A DNA stretch of 64,000 bases from Bursaphelenchus xylophilus (taxonomy: Eukaryota > Nematoda > Chromadorea > Rhabditida > Aphelenchoididae): positions 6,882,001 through 6,946,000 of the forward strand of contig CAJFCV020000001.1 of the NCBI GenBank assembly GCA_904066235.2, read 5' to 3'. Made by a program: the position numbers and the translations under genes. Positions 23,801 through 35,159 of this stretch are shown one piece after another; positions within the stretch are counted from its first letter, which is position 1, and each line of letters opens with the position of its first letter. The notes beneath the pieces were generated by a model, which was not told the DNA's origin, did no database searches, and saw nothing but the letters and a program-made list of their open reading frames with translations.

Positions 23801-26800
23801 CAAAAAAATTAGCTGCCCAATATATGTTTGGGCAAAGTTACGGCCGTTTTATTAAAGGGGTCATATGCGGCCAAAACGCCGGTTTCTTATATTACAGTAA
23901 TCCTAGCGGCCTGAAATCGTTTTCATTGATTTCTTAGCATCCCAAAACGTCTATCACGGACGTTTTATGGATTTACCATTCCTCGGTTATGAGTTATTAG
24001 AAATTACTGCTAGTTACAAAAAATTGTAAATAAAACTAGGTCAATGGGAAAATTGGAGCAAAAAGCTTTGTAAATACATTCATATGATCATCGTGGTGAT
24101 TCACAAACAAAAATCTCAAAATCAAAAATTTTGTATGTCCTAGCCTTACTAACGATTAGTCCACTATGTCAGCAATAGCGTTTTTAGCCGATTTTGCAAT
24201 TTTCTCTTGGTATTTTTTCGAAACAGTTTATTTATATGCCCTTGTAAATTGAATTATCGTCTAGTAATTATAATCGGTCAGGCTACTGGCATGACACCCT
24301 TGTAATTATACGATAGTGGCAACCCCACTCTCATCACCATCAAATTTGTGGTCGTTTCGAAAAAGCCAAAAACTCCCAAAAATTCCGTAAATATGGATTT
24401 TGTCTGTGAAGGAACAAAAATTGTTTAAAAATGTAAATATACCATGGTTTTGTGGTACATAAGAGACGAAATGCAAAAAATTTACAGAGCCCGGATTCGA
24501 AACCTCGACTTGTTGCGCCGGAAGTAGGCTCACTACCACTCGGCCAACTGGACACAACTCCGTTGCAATTCGAAGAACTTATAAAGTGAGGCGGAAATTC
24601 GGCTAGAATCTGTATTTTGGCCATAACTTTGCCCAAACATATATTGGGCAGCTAATTTTTTTTGCGCTGTGTACTATTTTTAACGCTCTTTCAAATGATA
24701 TAGGTTTTGTTAAGAAAGCAGGGTGCAACTATTTGCCGATCCCTTGTTAAGAAACAAGTAAAGATCCGGAAAAAATTATTTTTGAAATCAGGATGGTAAA
24801 GATTGGGCCCGTTTTTGTCCCCACTTTTTTAATTTTTTTGTCCCCTACCGGTTATGTCCCGTCGTTTTTGTCCCCAATATTTTATTTTTGAAAATTCTTT
24901 GACCAGCTGGCAGTAAGTTGAAATTACAGCCAAATTTTCTAATGGCTAACCGAAGACCTTGGTCTGCTTTCCAAATCTCAAAGAAGCTAGCTAAAAAGTT
25001 GGAATCGGTGTCAAAAACTTGGAAATGACAGCTATATAAGGGTGGCGACGTACAAATCAAATCGGGTTTCATGGCCAGAAACCGCGATTTCTTGTCTGTT
25101 AGGCTTCCAGACAAGAAATGCGCAATTCTTGTCTGACAAGGGAATGGTCCCAACGATCCGTGGGATCCGCAAATGAAACCTAGATATTCTGAAAGAGCAG
25201 GTAAAATTTAGTAGGAATCCGTTTTTTCTACTTGCCGAATAAGTCTGTGCGACGAGAAATATCGACGAAAAGATCCGACCAAAAAATCGAAAGAAAGAAA
25301 AGACGAACCGAAAGGTCTTGGAAGGCGTCACCAAATAGTCTAGTGGAAAAAGTTCCACGTACGAATCTTTTGCGGGAGGTAGGCTTTGGAGGTTCGAGTC
25401 CACCCGGAGCGGATATCTCCGGCTTGAACCTATGTATTCATTATGGTGTTCTACAGTTATACAAAAAAAATTTTTTTGTTTATTGACCTGTTTTACAGGG
25501 TTTGTTGCAAAATTTTAAGAAAAGTTGACACTTCGGCAATATTTTTGATAAGCCCCATGTCTGGTATTTTCAAGACACTTATACTCGATTCTGGAAGGTT
25601 GTATAGGGTCTTGCAGATCTTTTTCGGTTTCCCAAAAAGGATGTTGCCAAAATCTCAACTTTTCATAAAATTTTGCAAGAAAAGTTGAAAAGAGAATTTT
25701 TGGGTCCTTGCGTGACCGCGTGAATATTTACGAAAAAATCGATTTTGAGTTTTTTGGTTTAAGATGGCCGTGGGCATGTGTTTAACAAGTTCCCAAACTA
25801 TTTTTCCCAAATTCTGCCCGGAAGGTATAAAATTGCATAAATTTGTCTTTTTTGGAACTTCGGACCTGGTGGTATCATAGAAAGAGGTAATGAACAGAAT
25901 TTGTTACGGCTCGATGCAACAACCCTGTAAAACAGGTCAATAAACAAAAAAAAATTTTTTATATAACTGTAGAACACAGTAATGATGAACAGTTGGGTTC
26001 AAGCCGGAGATATCCGCTCCGGGTGGACTCGAACCTCCAAGGCCTCCCTTCCCCAAAAGGTTCGTGCGTGGAACTTTTTCCACTAGACTATTTGGTGACG
26101 CCTTCCAAGGCCTTTCGGTTCGTCTTTTCTCTCTTTCGATTTTTTGGTCGGATCTTTTCGTCGATATTTCTCGTCGCACAGACTTATTCGGCAAGTAGAA
26201 AAAACGGATTCCTACTAAATTTTACCTGCTCTTTCAGAATATCTAGGTTTCATTTGTGGATCCCACGGATCGTTGGGACCATTCCCTTGTGAGCAGAGAA
26301 AAAAAGAAAAAAATCCTCACGGTGAGAGAGCAGAAATTTGTGCAATATTGCGCAATGTTACGCAATTTCAGACAAGAATTACACATTTATTGTCTGGAAG
26401 CCTAACAGACAAGAAATGGCGGTTTGAAACCCGATTTGATTTGTATGTCACCATCCTTATTTTATTAAAATGGCTAGTAATAACCTGGATCCATCAAAAA
26501 ATTTGGCTGTGATTTCAACTCATTGGCAGCTGGTCAAAGAATTTTCAAAAATAAAATAATGGGGACAAAACCGTCCTGGAGACTAAACCGGAGTGGGGAC
26601 AAAAACGTCCATGTCTTTTTTTCTTGACCGCAACTGTACATGCACATAATCCAAGAACTCACCGCCACAGCCTCCACACGCTCCACAAGCACTACATCCA
26701 GCGCACGCGGAGCCACAACCAGCTCCACTATCACAGAGGCCGGCTGATCCAAACATGGCCAAAAGGGCAGGCGTGGCATCACAAGCTGCGCCTTCTTGAC

Positions 26801-29800
26801 GTCCAACTAGGTATCTGTTTGATGGTACAGGTTTCCCATAGCCACAGGCAATCGGGATTGGCCACTTCTGACATTGATGACCCACCATCGTCGTATCTTG
26901 CCTCGACCTTACTTTATCCGGGTTGCATAAAACAAATAAAGTACCGATCGAGAAAATACAAGCGATGTGTTCAGCCGTTTGTGTGGAACGGCAATGGATT
27001 CGTCGGCCATTGAGACGTGCTTGGGCATCTAAAACGTGACTGTTATTCTGGAGAGTTCTACCTCCTAAGACGAACAAAGTGGATCCATCAGCTCCAGGAA
27101 GTTGAATTTTCTGTACTGTGTTCTTCAAGAGATTGAACAACTCCACATTAAGGACTCCAGCCGAACCGGGCTTTCCTTTATGCATCTTGTCCCCGGATAT
27201 TTTCCTGGAAAATCCATTCCACCTTCCCTTTACAATAGCAGAGTCTCCGTCCTTGTTCAGAACAATAAAAACTCTTTCATCAGGGGACGAAAGATGTGGC
27301 AGGAATTGCTGGAAAAATTAAACGCCTTCTGAGGGAATTGCCTACCAAATTGGAGTCGAGTTGTTCTTTCGAAGGAAGACTGTCAGCACCAATTAAGTGA
27401 GCCATGCAAAGCAACCTCTGGCCCGCGCCATAGACCAGAACCATGGAGAGTAACATGTCCGCGTTGTGGACCACCTGTACGAAATATTTAGCGCCATCAC
27501 GTGTGTCAATTAGACTGCAATTGTTTTAATTATATGACACCCTTGAGCCTTACTTATGGGTGGCTACGTAGGCCTTAGCATTGGGTTGCAATGCTGTCCG
27601 ATTTAATGCTGCACTCTGACACAACGTCCACAGTCTGCTGTCGGGCTCGATTGGTTGTTCAACATAATCTCCAGCCATTAGTTCCATTTCTCGGTTCAAA
27701 GAGATACTGCAACAAAAAAGTGTTCCCGCCATTTTCAGGGTTCTCACCTCGTAATTACCGTCACTTTTGCATTCATCACCCGTTCCGCGTTCACACTTTC
27801 CAGAGGCATATGGTTCTGAACTGTCTTCAGATTTGAGCCAGGAATGAGCTACAATTTCTAATGTTTATTCACGTTGGTTACTTTTATTTGTTGTTAGCTT
27901 CACCTACTTGTTCTAAGGGTAGTCTACCAGTCAATGTAACAATGTCCCGTTTTTGTAAAAACACCTTATCATATAATTCCAATTCAACTACCAGATCCTT
28001 TGCATTCTTCTTTTCGAACGGGAATTTGACTATCGATGAAGTCGAGAATCCCCCCGAATCCGAAGGCTGCCAGACTAAAGAGAAGCTAGAACGGGTGACT
28101 TGCTTGTCAGCCAGATCAGCGTTAAAAGTGGTGATCTTCTTTCCTCCATAAGACAACTTCAATCTAAGCTGTTCTCTCTGAACAGGGATCTCTTTAAGCG
28201 AGATCGAGGGAATGTGAACATGGCCATATGTGATGATACCCATATCTTGACTTTCGAAACCCAAAAAGACTGGCGCCACATGACCCCTGAACTTTTACTT
28301 GTTTGTCAGGATGTGGATGACTTACCGATACATACATCCACGTCTCCAGAATCCCTCCTTGAAGTGTGCAGCCCAAGCCTTCTTGGTTGCCGCTTCTCCT
28401 TTCAGTAATTTGGAATTCTTGGACCGATCATTCACCGAATCATCATGTCTGAGAATGCTTCCGAAAATGGCTGTACAGTCTCGTCGATATGCTGCAGCAT
28501 GGACCTGGTGGGTGTGCCAAACCAAGTCAAAATCGTAACAGGGAGTAAAGAATTGCTCGGGATAAGTCTGTTTGATCAACAGGAAGTTTATGTACCGATC
28601 AATCGCGTCCTTCAAAAACTTGGGAGACGTAAAATGTGGCAATGAAACCTATATATTGCAGAAGTCACAGCAGTGCGTCCTACCTGATAATTAAAATTTC
28701 TTTGGCGTTGGACCGCGTCGGCGATGTTGTACTTTGATTTCTGAACGTAATCCTGAGCGACAGAAACATTTGAATTCAAAAAGTCGTACGGCTCATCCGG
28801 GCAAAACTCATTCCAGAGCGACACCGACTGCTCGTACCGTTGTTGTATCTCATCAGAACTGAGTAACTTGTGATCAACAATTTGCCCACAAATCCTCACA
28901 CAATCCTATGTATAAGACAACATAAAGCGCTTTTTGTGGCCCGATATTGGCTTTAACTACTTTATTTTTAGGCAAAATCTTAAGATTCTTTTATGATCTA
29001 AACTCTTTATCTAAACTTCCATTTACCGACAGACAATCATAACAACCGAGAAAATAAATTATAAGAATTTAGTTTTTCGTTTGCTGTTAACCGTTACTGT
29101 AGTCTAATAAACATGTTGGCTAATATTTATTAGACTACAGAAAAGTAGGGTTGTTTAGCGAGGCCACGATTTCATACCTTTCATCATGGTCTTATACCGG
29201 CATGTTGAACAAAGCACATCTTGTTTGCCTACGGCTCCCAAAGAGGTTTAAGACCCACCGGTTTCATAGACAATCAATATAACATATACGGTCAAACGAC
29301 CGTAAATTATTCCACGGTATCACATAGGTCCGAAGGCTCAGTAACGGCATCTATGACGCTCAGCATTCGTAGAAGAATCTTAACAGTTGGTCCAAAAATA
29401 AAGAAGTTATAGCCAATTCAAATCGGGCCACAAAATTCCCCACCCTGTAAGACTCTACAATAAATGCAAACTGACTTCTTCGTATGCCACCGGACATAAC
29501 ATGTGTGTGTGCCAAATCCAATGAATATCCAGAGGCGGGATGTTGTTGAGATCAGGTTTGGCTGATTGCATCGGCAGCCAGTAGGTTTCGTATCTTCGTA
29601 TTGCATTCTCGACTACTGACTTCTCGTATAATACTGGAGCCTTCCTATCAATCATTCGAAGAAAGTTGACTTCCCGTTGAGAAGCCGTCAGTAGATCTAC
29701 AGTTACACACTTTTTCATCTGTTGATGGGTCGAGTTGAGAGTCGGAACCACTTGGAGTTCAACATTCCGACTCGACCGTGACGACCCTGGAGCGCCATTC

Positions 29801-29811
29801 TCGTCGGCCAT
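20870..29811 (-). CDS. Glycine-rich domain-containing protein (GRDP, DUF1399)
   Basis: Member of the GRDP/DUF1399 family, known in plants, fungi and nematodes; molecular function poorly defined. Ten exons (29476-29811, 28684-28905, 28326-28648, 27908-28286, 27748-27848, 27554-27706, 27346-27514, 26663-27308, 20870-20907, counting from the 5' end; nine listed here cover the whole coding sequence) sum to 2367 nt, or 788 residues. The N-terminal half has two copies of the D-x-x-W-H-T-H signature: DIHWIWHTHMLCPVAYEE and DFDLVWHTHQVHAAAY. The C-terminus turns into a Cys-Gly tail (CGSACAGCSACGACGGCGG). This tail continues in frame, after a 5755-bp intron (20908-26662), into an exon encoding more GGC repeats and the stop TGA at 20870-20872. 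If that intron is retained, the frame ends instead at 26583. The ATG at 29811 gives a hydrophilic start. The gene has one 570-bp intron with a repeat and the usual 35-75 bp introns elsewhere. Confidence 0.85.
21066..21180. repeat. GTTGACCCGA / TTCGGGTCAACG short-repeat cluster
   Basis: Inside the GRDP long intron, units near TTCGGGTCAACGACA are repeated four to five times with changes. More units occur at 21950-21985, 23188-23220, 23280-23315 and 23520-23550. Several appear in both orientations. They form the target sequence into which the element at 21989-23186 is inserted. Class unknown. Confidence 0.55.
21242..21690. mobile_element. 449-bp CAAGGG-type MITE, copy 1
   Basis: Termini CAGGGGAAGTACTTCAAGTGTGA and its inverse ending GTACTTCCCTTG, flanked by TTA on both sides (21239-21241 and 21691-21693). 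The inside contains AGCTCGCGCTTTGC motifs near each end in inverse order and a unique centre. It has no coding capacity. An inverted copy of exactly the same length is at 52833-53281. Probable PIF/Harbinger-type MITE. Confidence 0.75.
21989..23186. mobile_element. 1198-bp foldback element with 5-bp CGAGG duplication
   Basis: Long inverted repeat: outer arms begin CACTGCAGGATGAGCCAAGTC, and the right arm is its inverse. Arms extend roughly 400 bp each, 21989-22380 and 22790-23186, around a non-palindromic centre. CGAGG occurs immediately outside both ends (21984-21988 and 23187-23191), an exact 5-bp target duplication. No transposase frame was seen. A 5-bp GC-rich duplication with CAC- ends recalls Transib/RAG-like elements, but the terminus does not match their consensus well enough to assign it. 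Confidence 0.65.
23719..24746. mobile_element. 1028-bp CAAGGG foldback, TTA duplication, tRNA-like insert
   Basis: Termini CAAGGGATCGGCAAATAGTTG and its inverse, each flanked by TTA (23716-23718 and 24747-24749). The arms pair for about 170 bp, with matching stretches such as AGCTGCCCAATATATGTTTGG. The interior is mostly unique and holds a tRNA-like sequence on the minus strand at 24486-24556. It has no protein-coding potential. Confidence 0.75.
24486..24556 (-). other. tRNA-like sequence (box A and box B) inside a foldback element
   Basis: On the minus strand the order TGGCCGAGTGG (box A, 24536-24546) then GGTTTCGAATCC (box B, 24493-24504) has the spacing of an internal pol III promoter. 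It looks serine/leucine-tRNA derived by its GGCCGAGTGG D-arm. No acceptor stem or proper anticodon stem could be formed, so it is not a working tRNA gene. It is better read as a tRNA-derived (SINE-like) module. Confidence 0.55.
24868..26570. repeat. Nested palindrome around the 25137-26289 element
   Basis: Outer inverted arms share TGGGGACAAAA ends, TTTGACCAGCTGCC-type sequence and paired TCTTGTCTGTTAGGCTTCCAGACAAG blocks. They enclose a further CAAGGG-ended palindrome (25137-26289). The combined structure is about 1.7 kb and could fold almost end to end. A shortened relative occupies the COG5 intron at about 57940-58230. Confidence 0.6.
25137..26289. mobile_element. 1153-bp CAAGGG foldback with tRNA-like module in each arm
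   Basis: Termini CAAGGGAATGGTCCCAACGATC and its inverse, flanked by TGA on both sides (25134-25136 and 26290-26292). Arms of about 350 bp are 90% or more alike. Each arm carries a tRNA-like box A (TAGTCTAGTGG; 25336-25346 plus strand, 26080-26090 minus strand) and box B (GGTTCGAGTCC; 25391-25401 plus, 26025-26035 minus), so the two putative pol III promoters point inward at each other. Short open frames mirrored in the two arms are by-products of the inverted repeat. Confidence 0.7.
28906..29475. repeat. Repeat-bearing GRDP intron
   Basis: The 570-bp first intron of the GRDP gene. The segment near 29395-29453 (GTTATAGCCAATTCAAATC, ending CCACCCTG next to TA) is the inverse of the element end at 16195-16250. 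The segment at 28940-28975 is a diverged opposite end. It is probably a degraded TA-inserted element. Confidence 0.5.
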
Positions 29812-30791
29812 GCCAAAGTTTGAGGCTTAATGGAAAAAAACTTTCAATATCATTAAATTATTAAATAACTTTTACGTTAAGAATATACTGTAAGTGCGAA
29901 ACAGCGTTAATTCACAATTACTCCCTTCTTTACGTGCTTCGTTTGAGCGAAAGCACCCGTCCGGAGTGTTGATAGGTAAAATAGTAATGTCAAAAATCAA
30001 GCACATAAGCTAACGAAAGTCGATGTATTCCCCTCGGAGTAAACTGGACAAATTTTCTTAACTAGGCTTTGACATTGCGTAAGCCTAGTTCAAGATCTGG
30101 CAGCTCTGCAGACCAGAGGTGAAGAGAGTTTTCTCTGCCCTCCGGACTTGAAGCGCCAAATGTTTCGCAAAGCCGTTCTCTGGGTGTACTTCTTCTTCTT
30201 CTTATTCTCAGCTTTTTGGAGACTGGCAAAGAGCTTGCCAGCCTGTGCGCACAAAGGCCAGTTGGTTAAACTGGCAAAACGAGATTGGTCAAAGCCGGAG
30301 GGTCTTTCCATGAGTAGCCTCTTACCGGGATTTGTTGTCCCGGCCATGTCACTTCTGGCCCAATATCATCCGTCGATATCGCCTCGCCTCCGTTAATACT
30401 CTGGAGAGCTCAAAATTCATAAAAAACAACGCAATCAAAATTTGCACCGTTTGAAGAGATACATGTAATTCATCTTTACGATCAAAATTGCGGAGTTTTT
30501 AAATTCCCAACTGACTGACAGACAAAAAGTAACTGCAGAATCTTACACATATCATATATAGATGTAATTCTACGCATGGGGTTTTACACATTCATTTCCT
30601 AGTACAGCTAAATGAATCTTGCATTGCACACAGTTTCCGGGAGTTTTACGTACGCCTCGAAACGAAAACTTTGCAAAAAAATCCTGGCATTGCGAATTAT
30701 TATTTTCTTCCGAAAGTAAGGTTTTAGTTGATAATTCAAAATAACTTTTTTTCTTTTCTCAATATTTCTGAGCAACGTTTAAGAGTTACAA
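29812..30791. promoter_or_regulatory. Divergent promoter region between GRDP and MARCH6 genes
   Basis: About 1 kb between start codons of the GRDP (-) and MARCH6-like (+) genes. It contains a more G/C-rich patch (30090-30400) with an open frame starting ATG at 30160 whose first residues are hydrophobic (VYFFFFLFSAF), like a signal peptide. No relative was recognised and no splice signals support it, so it is not called as a gene. Confidence 0.3.
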
Positions 30792-33700
30792 ATGGCTGAT
30801 GATCCCGGGATTCATCAAGAAGATGCTGTTGGTGCATACGACGACGGTATTAATAACGATGAAGGTTTGTTTGGGCCGTATCTTAATTATGTTTGGTTTG
30901 TAGATATTTGTCGGGTTTGTCGTCTTTCCGGCGACGATGTACTATATCATCCTTGTCTTTGCACCGGAACCATCAAATTTGTTCATCAGAAATGCCTTGA
31001 ACAATGGCTAAAATACAGCAAGAAAGAAGTGTGCGAATTATGTAATCACCAGTTCTCCTTCCAACCAGTGTATGCTGAAAACATGCCGGACAGACTTCCC
31101 ATACAGGATTTTATGAAAGGTGGGTGTTCTGTGTTGAGGGTTTGATTTTGTATTTAGGTATTGCAAGAATTGGTCTAAAAGGTTGCAAGATCGTCCTCAC
31201 TTATGCACTGGTTGCATTTTGCTGGTTATTATTAGTTCCGGTAATGGCATGTCGTATTAACAAAATGGTCTTCTCTGGCGTCTTGAATTACTTATTTTCT
31301 CTTCGTGTTCTAAGTTTCTTTTCTTTGGAGAACATTGTGGAAGATCAGGCAAAAGGAACTGTGATATTTTGTTTATTCGTATGCACATTCATCGCACTCG
31401 TATGGCTTCGAGAACAAATTGCTGTTGGTGGGCCACATGACATGTTGAATATCGAGTTCGAAGAAAGGCACGAAAATGCGGAGGTGATCCAAGCCCCAAT
31501 CGAAAGAGCTTTTGAATTGAATGAAGAAGATAACGGGAATAATGTTGTCGGTATGCTCAGAGAAGAAGATGGACAGAATCAGCAAAATGAGGAGAATTGG
31601 GGTCGCGATGTGGAGAGGATCGTTGAGGACATGACCTGGCAGAGGCTGATTGGGCTAGACGGATCCCTGGTCTTTCTGGAGAACGTCTTCTGGGCCATCT
31701 CATTGAATTTGGCTTTCAATCTTCTTTTTTGTAAGTCATTGTTGGTGCCCCTGCTCTTTAAATTTCTTTTATGTGTGATATAAATTATTTCAGTGTATTT
31801 TCCGTTCTGTTGTGGGCGTATTATGTTATACGCTCTGAACGTGCAAGGCCCCTTATCTTTCTTTGACACTCCAATCAACGTCTTTATTGGGTACTTTGGA
31901 ATTGCGAGCCTTTTGTATCTCCATCTTGTCGTATGTTGGCAATTTAATTTAAACATGTAAGTTAAGGGTTTCTATAAAGTATTATTATATTGTATGGAAT
32001 GTTGTTTTGTCATTCCAGTGTGGTTAAAATTTTTGTCCCCAAATCCGATCTTGTTTTCAGTCTCTATTCCGTTACTGGTACCGCATATTTGATGGTAAAA
32101 GTGTTCCTTTTGATTACAATGGAATTATGCATTTTCCCAACCGTCTGTGGGTGGTGGTTGGACATTTGTTCTCTTGTAAGTTTGTTTCTTTTTTGAAGTT
32201 TGCTTTAGTCATTGACTGGAAACTCTCTTGATGGTCGGATTAAAGCCTTTCAAAACTATCCCACTAGTTCCATTATTTTACACTGGTTAGCTGGAATGTT
32301 GTATGTATTTTACTCAGCTTCGTTTATCTTGACTTTGCGTGGACTTTTGAGACCAGGTGTGCTCTGGTTCATCAGGAATCTTAATGATCCCGAGTTCAAT
32401 CCAATCCAAGAGGTAATGGTCCTATGTTAACATTGTGCAACGGTTTAGATGATCGACCAACCAGTAACCAAGCATTTCCGTCGGTTGGTGGCCTCGACTA
32501 GTCTGTTTATGTCCACCATTTTCCTCATTATATACGCCCCTTTGAGGTTGATCAAAGTTGTTGTTCCGTCTGTTCTTCCTTACTCATTTAGATCGTCCGA
32601 TGCTCCACTAAGCGAGTTTTCTATGGAGTTGTTGCTTCTTCAGGTTTGGCGACCTCGTTTTTATTATTGAGTTTAGGTGGTTTTGCCCACACTTTTGGAA
32701 AACGCGAAGGCTTACAACATTCTTAAAGTTATTGTTCGCTTCTGGTGTGATACTGTGGGTAGAATGCTGAAACTAAATACTTATTTACTCCCTAATGACG
32801 AAACAGAGCCTGTTCCACAGCAAAATCGGGCACCAGGAAACGATCCACAAGAGGGAAACGAGCAAGACTTGGCCGCCAGACATCATGCGATGCTAATGAT
32901 CAGGGAGCCGGCCAACATCCAGAATTACGACCGTCCGGATCACTTCCAATTGAGATTGGTGGCTCTTATCGGATGTCTGGCTTTGACTTTGGTGTTCGCC
33001 GCGTCCTTTTTTTTCGTTGTACCAGGTGATTTCAGGCGTTGAATGCTTACTTTGTTTTAGTTACGGTTGGTCGGTTTGTTCTTGGACTCATCGGATTTGG
33101 TCGCTCGATTCATGAGACGTATACTGTGGGATGTGGAATTTACACTTGCTGGCTCGTTGTGAAAGCATGGATGATTTGGAGAGACTGGTTCCAAAAAGGC
33201 TGGGATTACGTGAAACTGGCCAGTCATGCAGCGCTGTTCTTAATCTCCAAAGTGATCTTCGCGGCGGTTCCAATGGTCGTGATTATCCCGTATCTATTGG
33301 GTCTCTACTTCCAATTATTGGTCATCAGCCCATTCAGAGCTAGTGTTGGACAGACGCCTTTGTTCTTCCCTTGGAAAGAATGGGCAATGGGAATTATTCA
33401 CCTGAAGATTGTGTGCACCACCATTCTTATGGGGCCTGAATGTCGAATCAAAAACGCTTTTGAACAAGTATGGTTAATTTTGCATTCAAGCTGACTTAGT
33501 GTTTTAGATCTGCAATGCCGGAATCCGGGGATTTAGCCTGAAAATGTTGTATAAAGATATCGCACTTCCGATGATAAATTCTTTGTCATTCCTAATTGCC
33601 ATGCCCTATGTGTGTTCTCACATTATTATCACCTTATGCCGTAAGTTGACTTTAAATACTTATGGATGCCTAATTTTACTTGTTTCAGGAATGTCAGTTG

Positions 33701-33870
33701 AAGAAGAGATAATGTTGATAAGAATGTCATATCCTGCACTTCTCCTTTTTATTGTGTTCGCTTTGTATGTAAGATGGCAGTGGGGAAAGGTGAAGGTTAT
33801 TTGTCAGAAGATTCGCAACGACAAGTACCTGATTGGAACAAAGCTTGTGAACTTTTATCGGGACAATTAA
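30792..33870 (+). CDS. MARCH6/TEB4 (Doa10-type) ER E3 ubiquitin ligase
   Basis: Membrane-embedded RING-CH ligase that ubiquitinates ER proteins for degradation (ERAD). The N-terminus carries a C4HC3 RING-CH: CRVC, PCLC, HQKC and CELC in order, within residues about 37-90, and the W of EQWLKYSKKEVC before the last cysteine pair. The rest is a long series of hydrophobic segments in exons split by 35-45 bp introns (for example 31119-31159), as in the 14-pass TEB4 family. Conserved-looking membrane blocks include GIARIGLKGCKIVLTYAL near the first span, GTAYLMVKVFLL (TD-like region) and KVIFAAVPMVVIIPYLLGLY. The protein ends soon after RMSYPALLLFIVFALYVRW. Exact exon edges between 31780 and 33540 were not all resolved. 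Confidence 0.88.
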
Positions 33871-34132
33871 ATTATAATTTAACTCTGTATATTTAATGCC
33901 GGTGGTCTTCTTATCCTTACATTGTAGGTCTTCTTTTGAATGTTAGAGGTGATCCGTCGTATATTATCATATCACAATCGTTCTCTTTGAAAAGGTGAAT
34001 ACCTGATGTTGTTTTAGCCGATTTATGTCCATAGTTTTGTGTAGTTTTTCATATTATTTCCGCGAGTTGCGCCCTGCAATCGGAGTGTTTCGTTTATTTT
34101 TGTTTTGTCAGTTTTCCATAATAAAGTGGAGG

Positions 34133-35150
34133 ATGTTGCTTTATTTATGTATATTGTTGTTCGTATCTGCGGAAGAAAACGTAGAACATGGCACGCCTTC
34201 TAAACATGTTCCACGTGCCTACGAAAGACCTGCAGATTTTGACCATAAGGCCATACTTGGTTCTAAAAGGGAAGCCGTCGAGTTTGATTCTCTGAAGATG
34301 GAGGAGTCCAAGAAGAGGCTGCGAGCGTTGGCTGTGCGGATGGACGAGGATAAAAACGGTATTATCACATTGCGCGAATTGGAAGATTGGGTCTATAATT
34401 CTTTGTTATCTTTGGATGAGGAGGAAACACGAGAACGTTTTGAGGAGATAGATCAAGGTATGCGTTTATTTTCCAATTCATCACCGAATTAGATCACGAT
34501 GGCAAAGTTACCTGGCAAGAATACATTCATGAGGCGTTCGGAACAGAAGATGGTAAGGGCCTGGATCCAGAATACGGGAAACTCATGGATGAAGATCGAA
34601 TTTACTTCGAAGCCGCTGATGTGGACAAGGACAACGCTTTGACCGAGAAAGAATTCTTGACTTTTCAAAATCCCGAACATCATCCCCATATGCACACGGC
34701 ATTAATTAAAGTAAACTGGAAACAGGCTTTTAACAATGTTTTTGTAGAATACTCTCTCAGAAAAGGACATCGACAAGGACAATCGAATCAGCCTAAAGGA
34801 ATTCTTGGGAGAAATTTATGAGCAACCACAGTCAGAGTTCTATTTGACAGAGAAGTCCCGTTTTAAGGAAGAATATGACCGGAACAAAGATGGATACTTG
34901 GATGGCGCTGAGTTGACCGATTGGCTGATCCCAAATTTGCACACTGTGGCTCGCGAAGAAGCAGAACATTTGTTTTCATCTGCAGATAAAGACAAGGTTG
35001 GAAGTCATGACTAGGGATGTTTATTACTTGGATTTTTAGGATGGAAAACTTTCAATCGAAGAGGTAGTAGAAGATTATTCTACGTTTGTCGGATCTGAAG
35101 CAACAAACTTTGGGGAGCATTTGAACGACTTGCGGCACGAAGAATTGTAG
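34133..35150 (+). CDS. Calumenin/reticulocalbin (CREC) EF-hand protein
   Basis: Secretory-pathway calcium-binding protein; C. elegans CALU-1 has this architecture. Four exons (34133-34457, 34493-34710, 34748-34996, 35040-35150) give 300 residues. A signal peptide (MLLYLCILLFVSA) precedes multiple EF-hands with loops DEDKNGIITLRE, DHDGKVTWQEY, DVDKDNALTEKE, DIDKDNRISLKE, DRNKDGYLDGAE and DKDKDGKLSIEE, six in all, the CREC family number. The C-terminus is RHEEL, a KDEL/HDEL-like ER retention signal. The ATG at 34133 was preferred over upstream in-frame ATGs because it starts the signal peptide directly. The stop codon is 9 bp from that of the opposing WDR11-like gene. Confidence 0.93.
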
Positions 35151-35159
35151 GGTTGGGGT

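Noticed and set aside
24486..24556. Functional tRNA gene
   Set aside because: Boxes A and B are present, but no acceptor or anticodon stem pairs; the same holds for 25336-25401 and 56255-56325.
25232..26194. Two nearly identical 84-85 residue open frames (25232-25486 plus, 25937-26194 minus) starting MPNKSVRREIS
   Set aside because: They are mirror images in the two arms of a foldback element, with no codon signal or homologue; the repetition comes from the inverted repeat itself.
26583..26662. GRDP C-terminus ending by read-through at 26583
   Set aside because: The Cys-Gly repeat breaks off exactly at a donor site and resumes in phase at 20907; the read-through tail is transposon-derived sequence.
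30160..30396. Small secreted-protein gene between GRDP and MARCH6
   Set aside because: The hydrophobic start is the only evidence; both strands are open here, and no splice sites or relatives were found.
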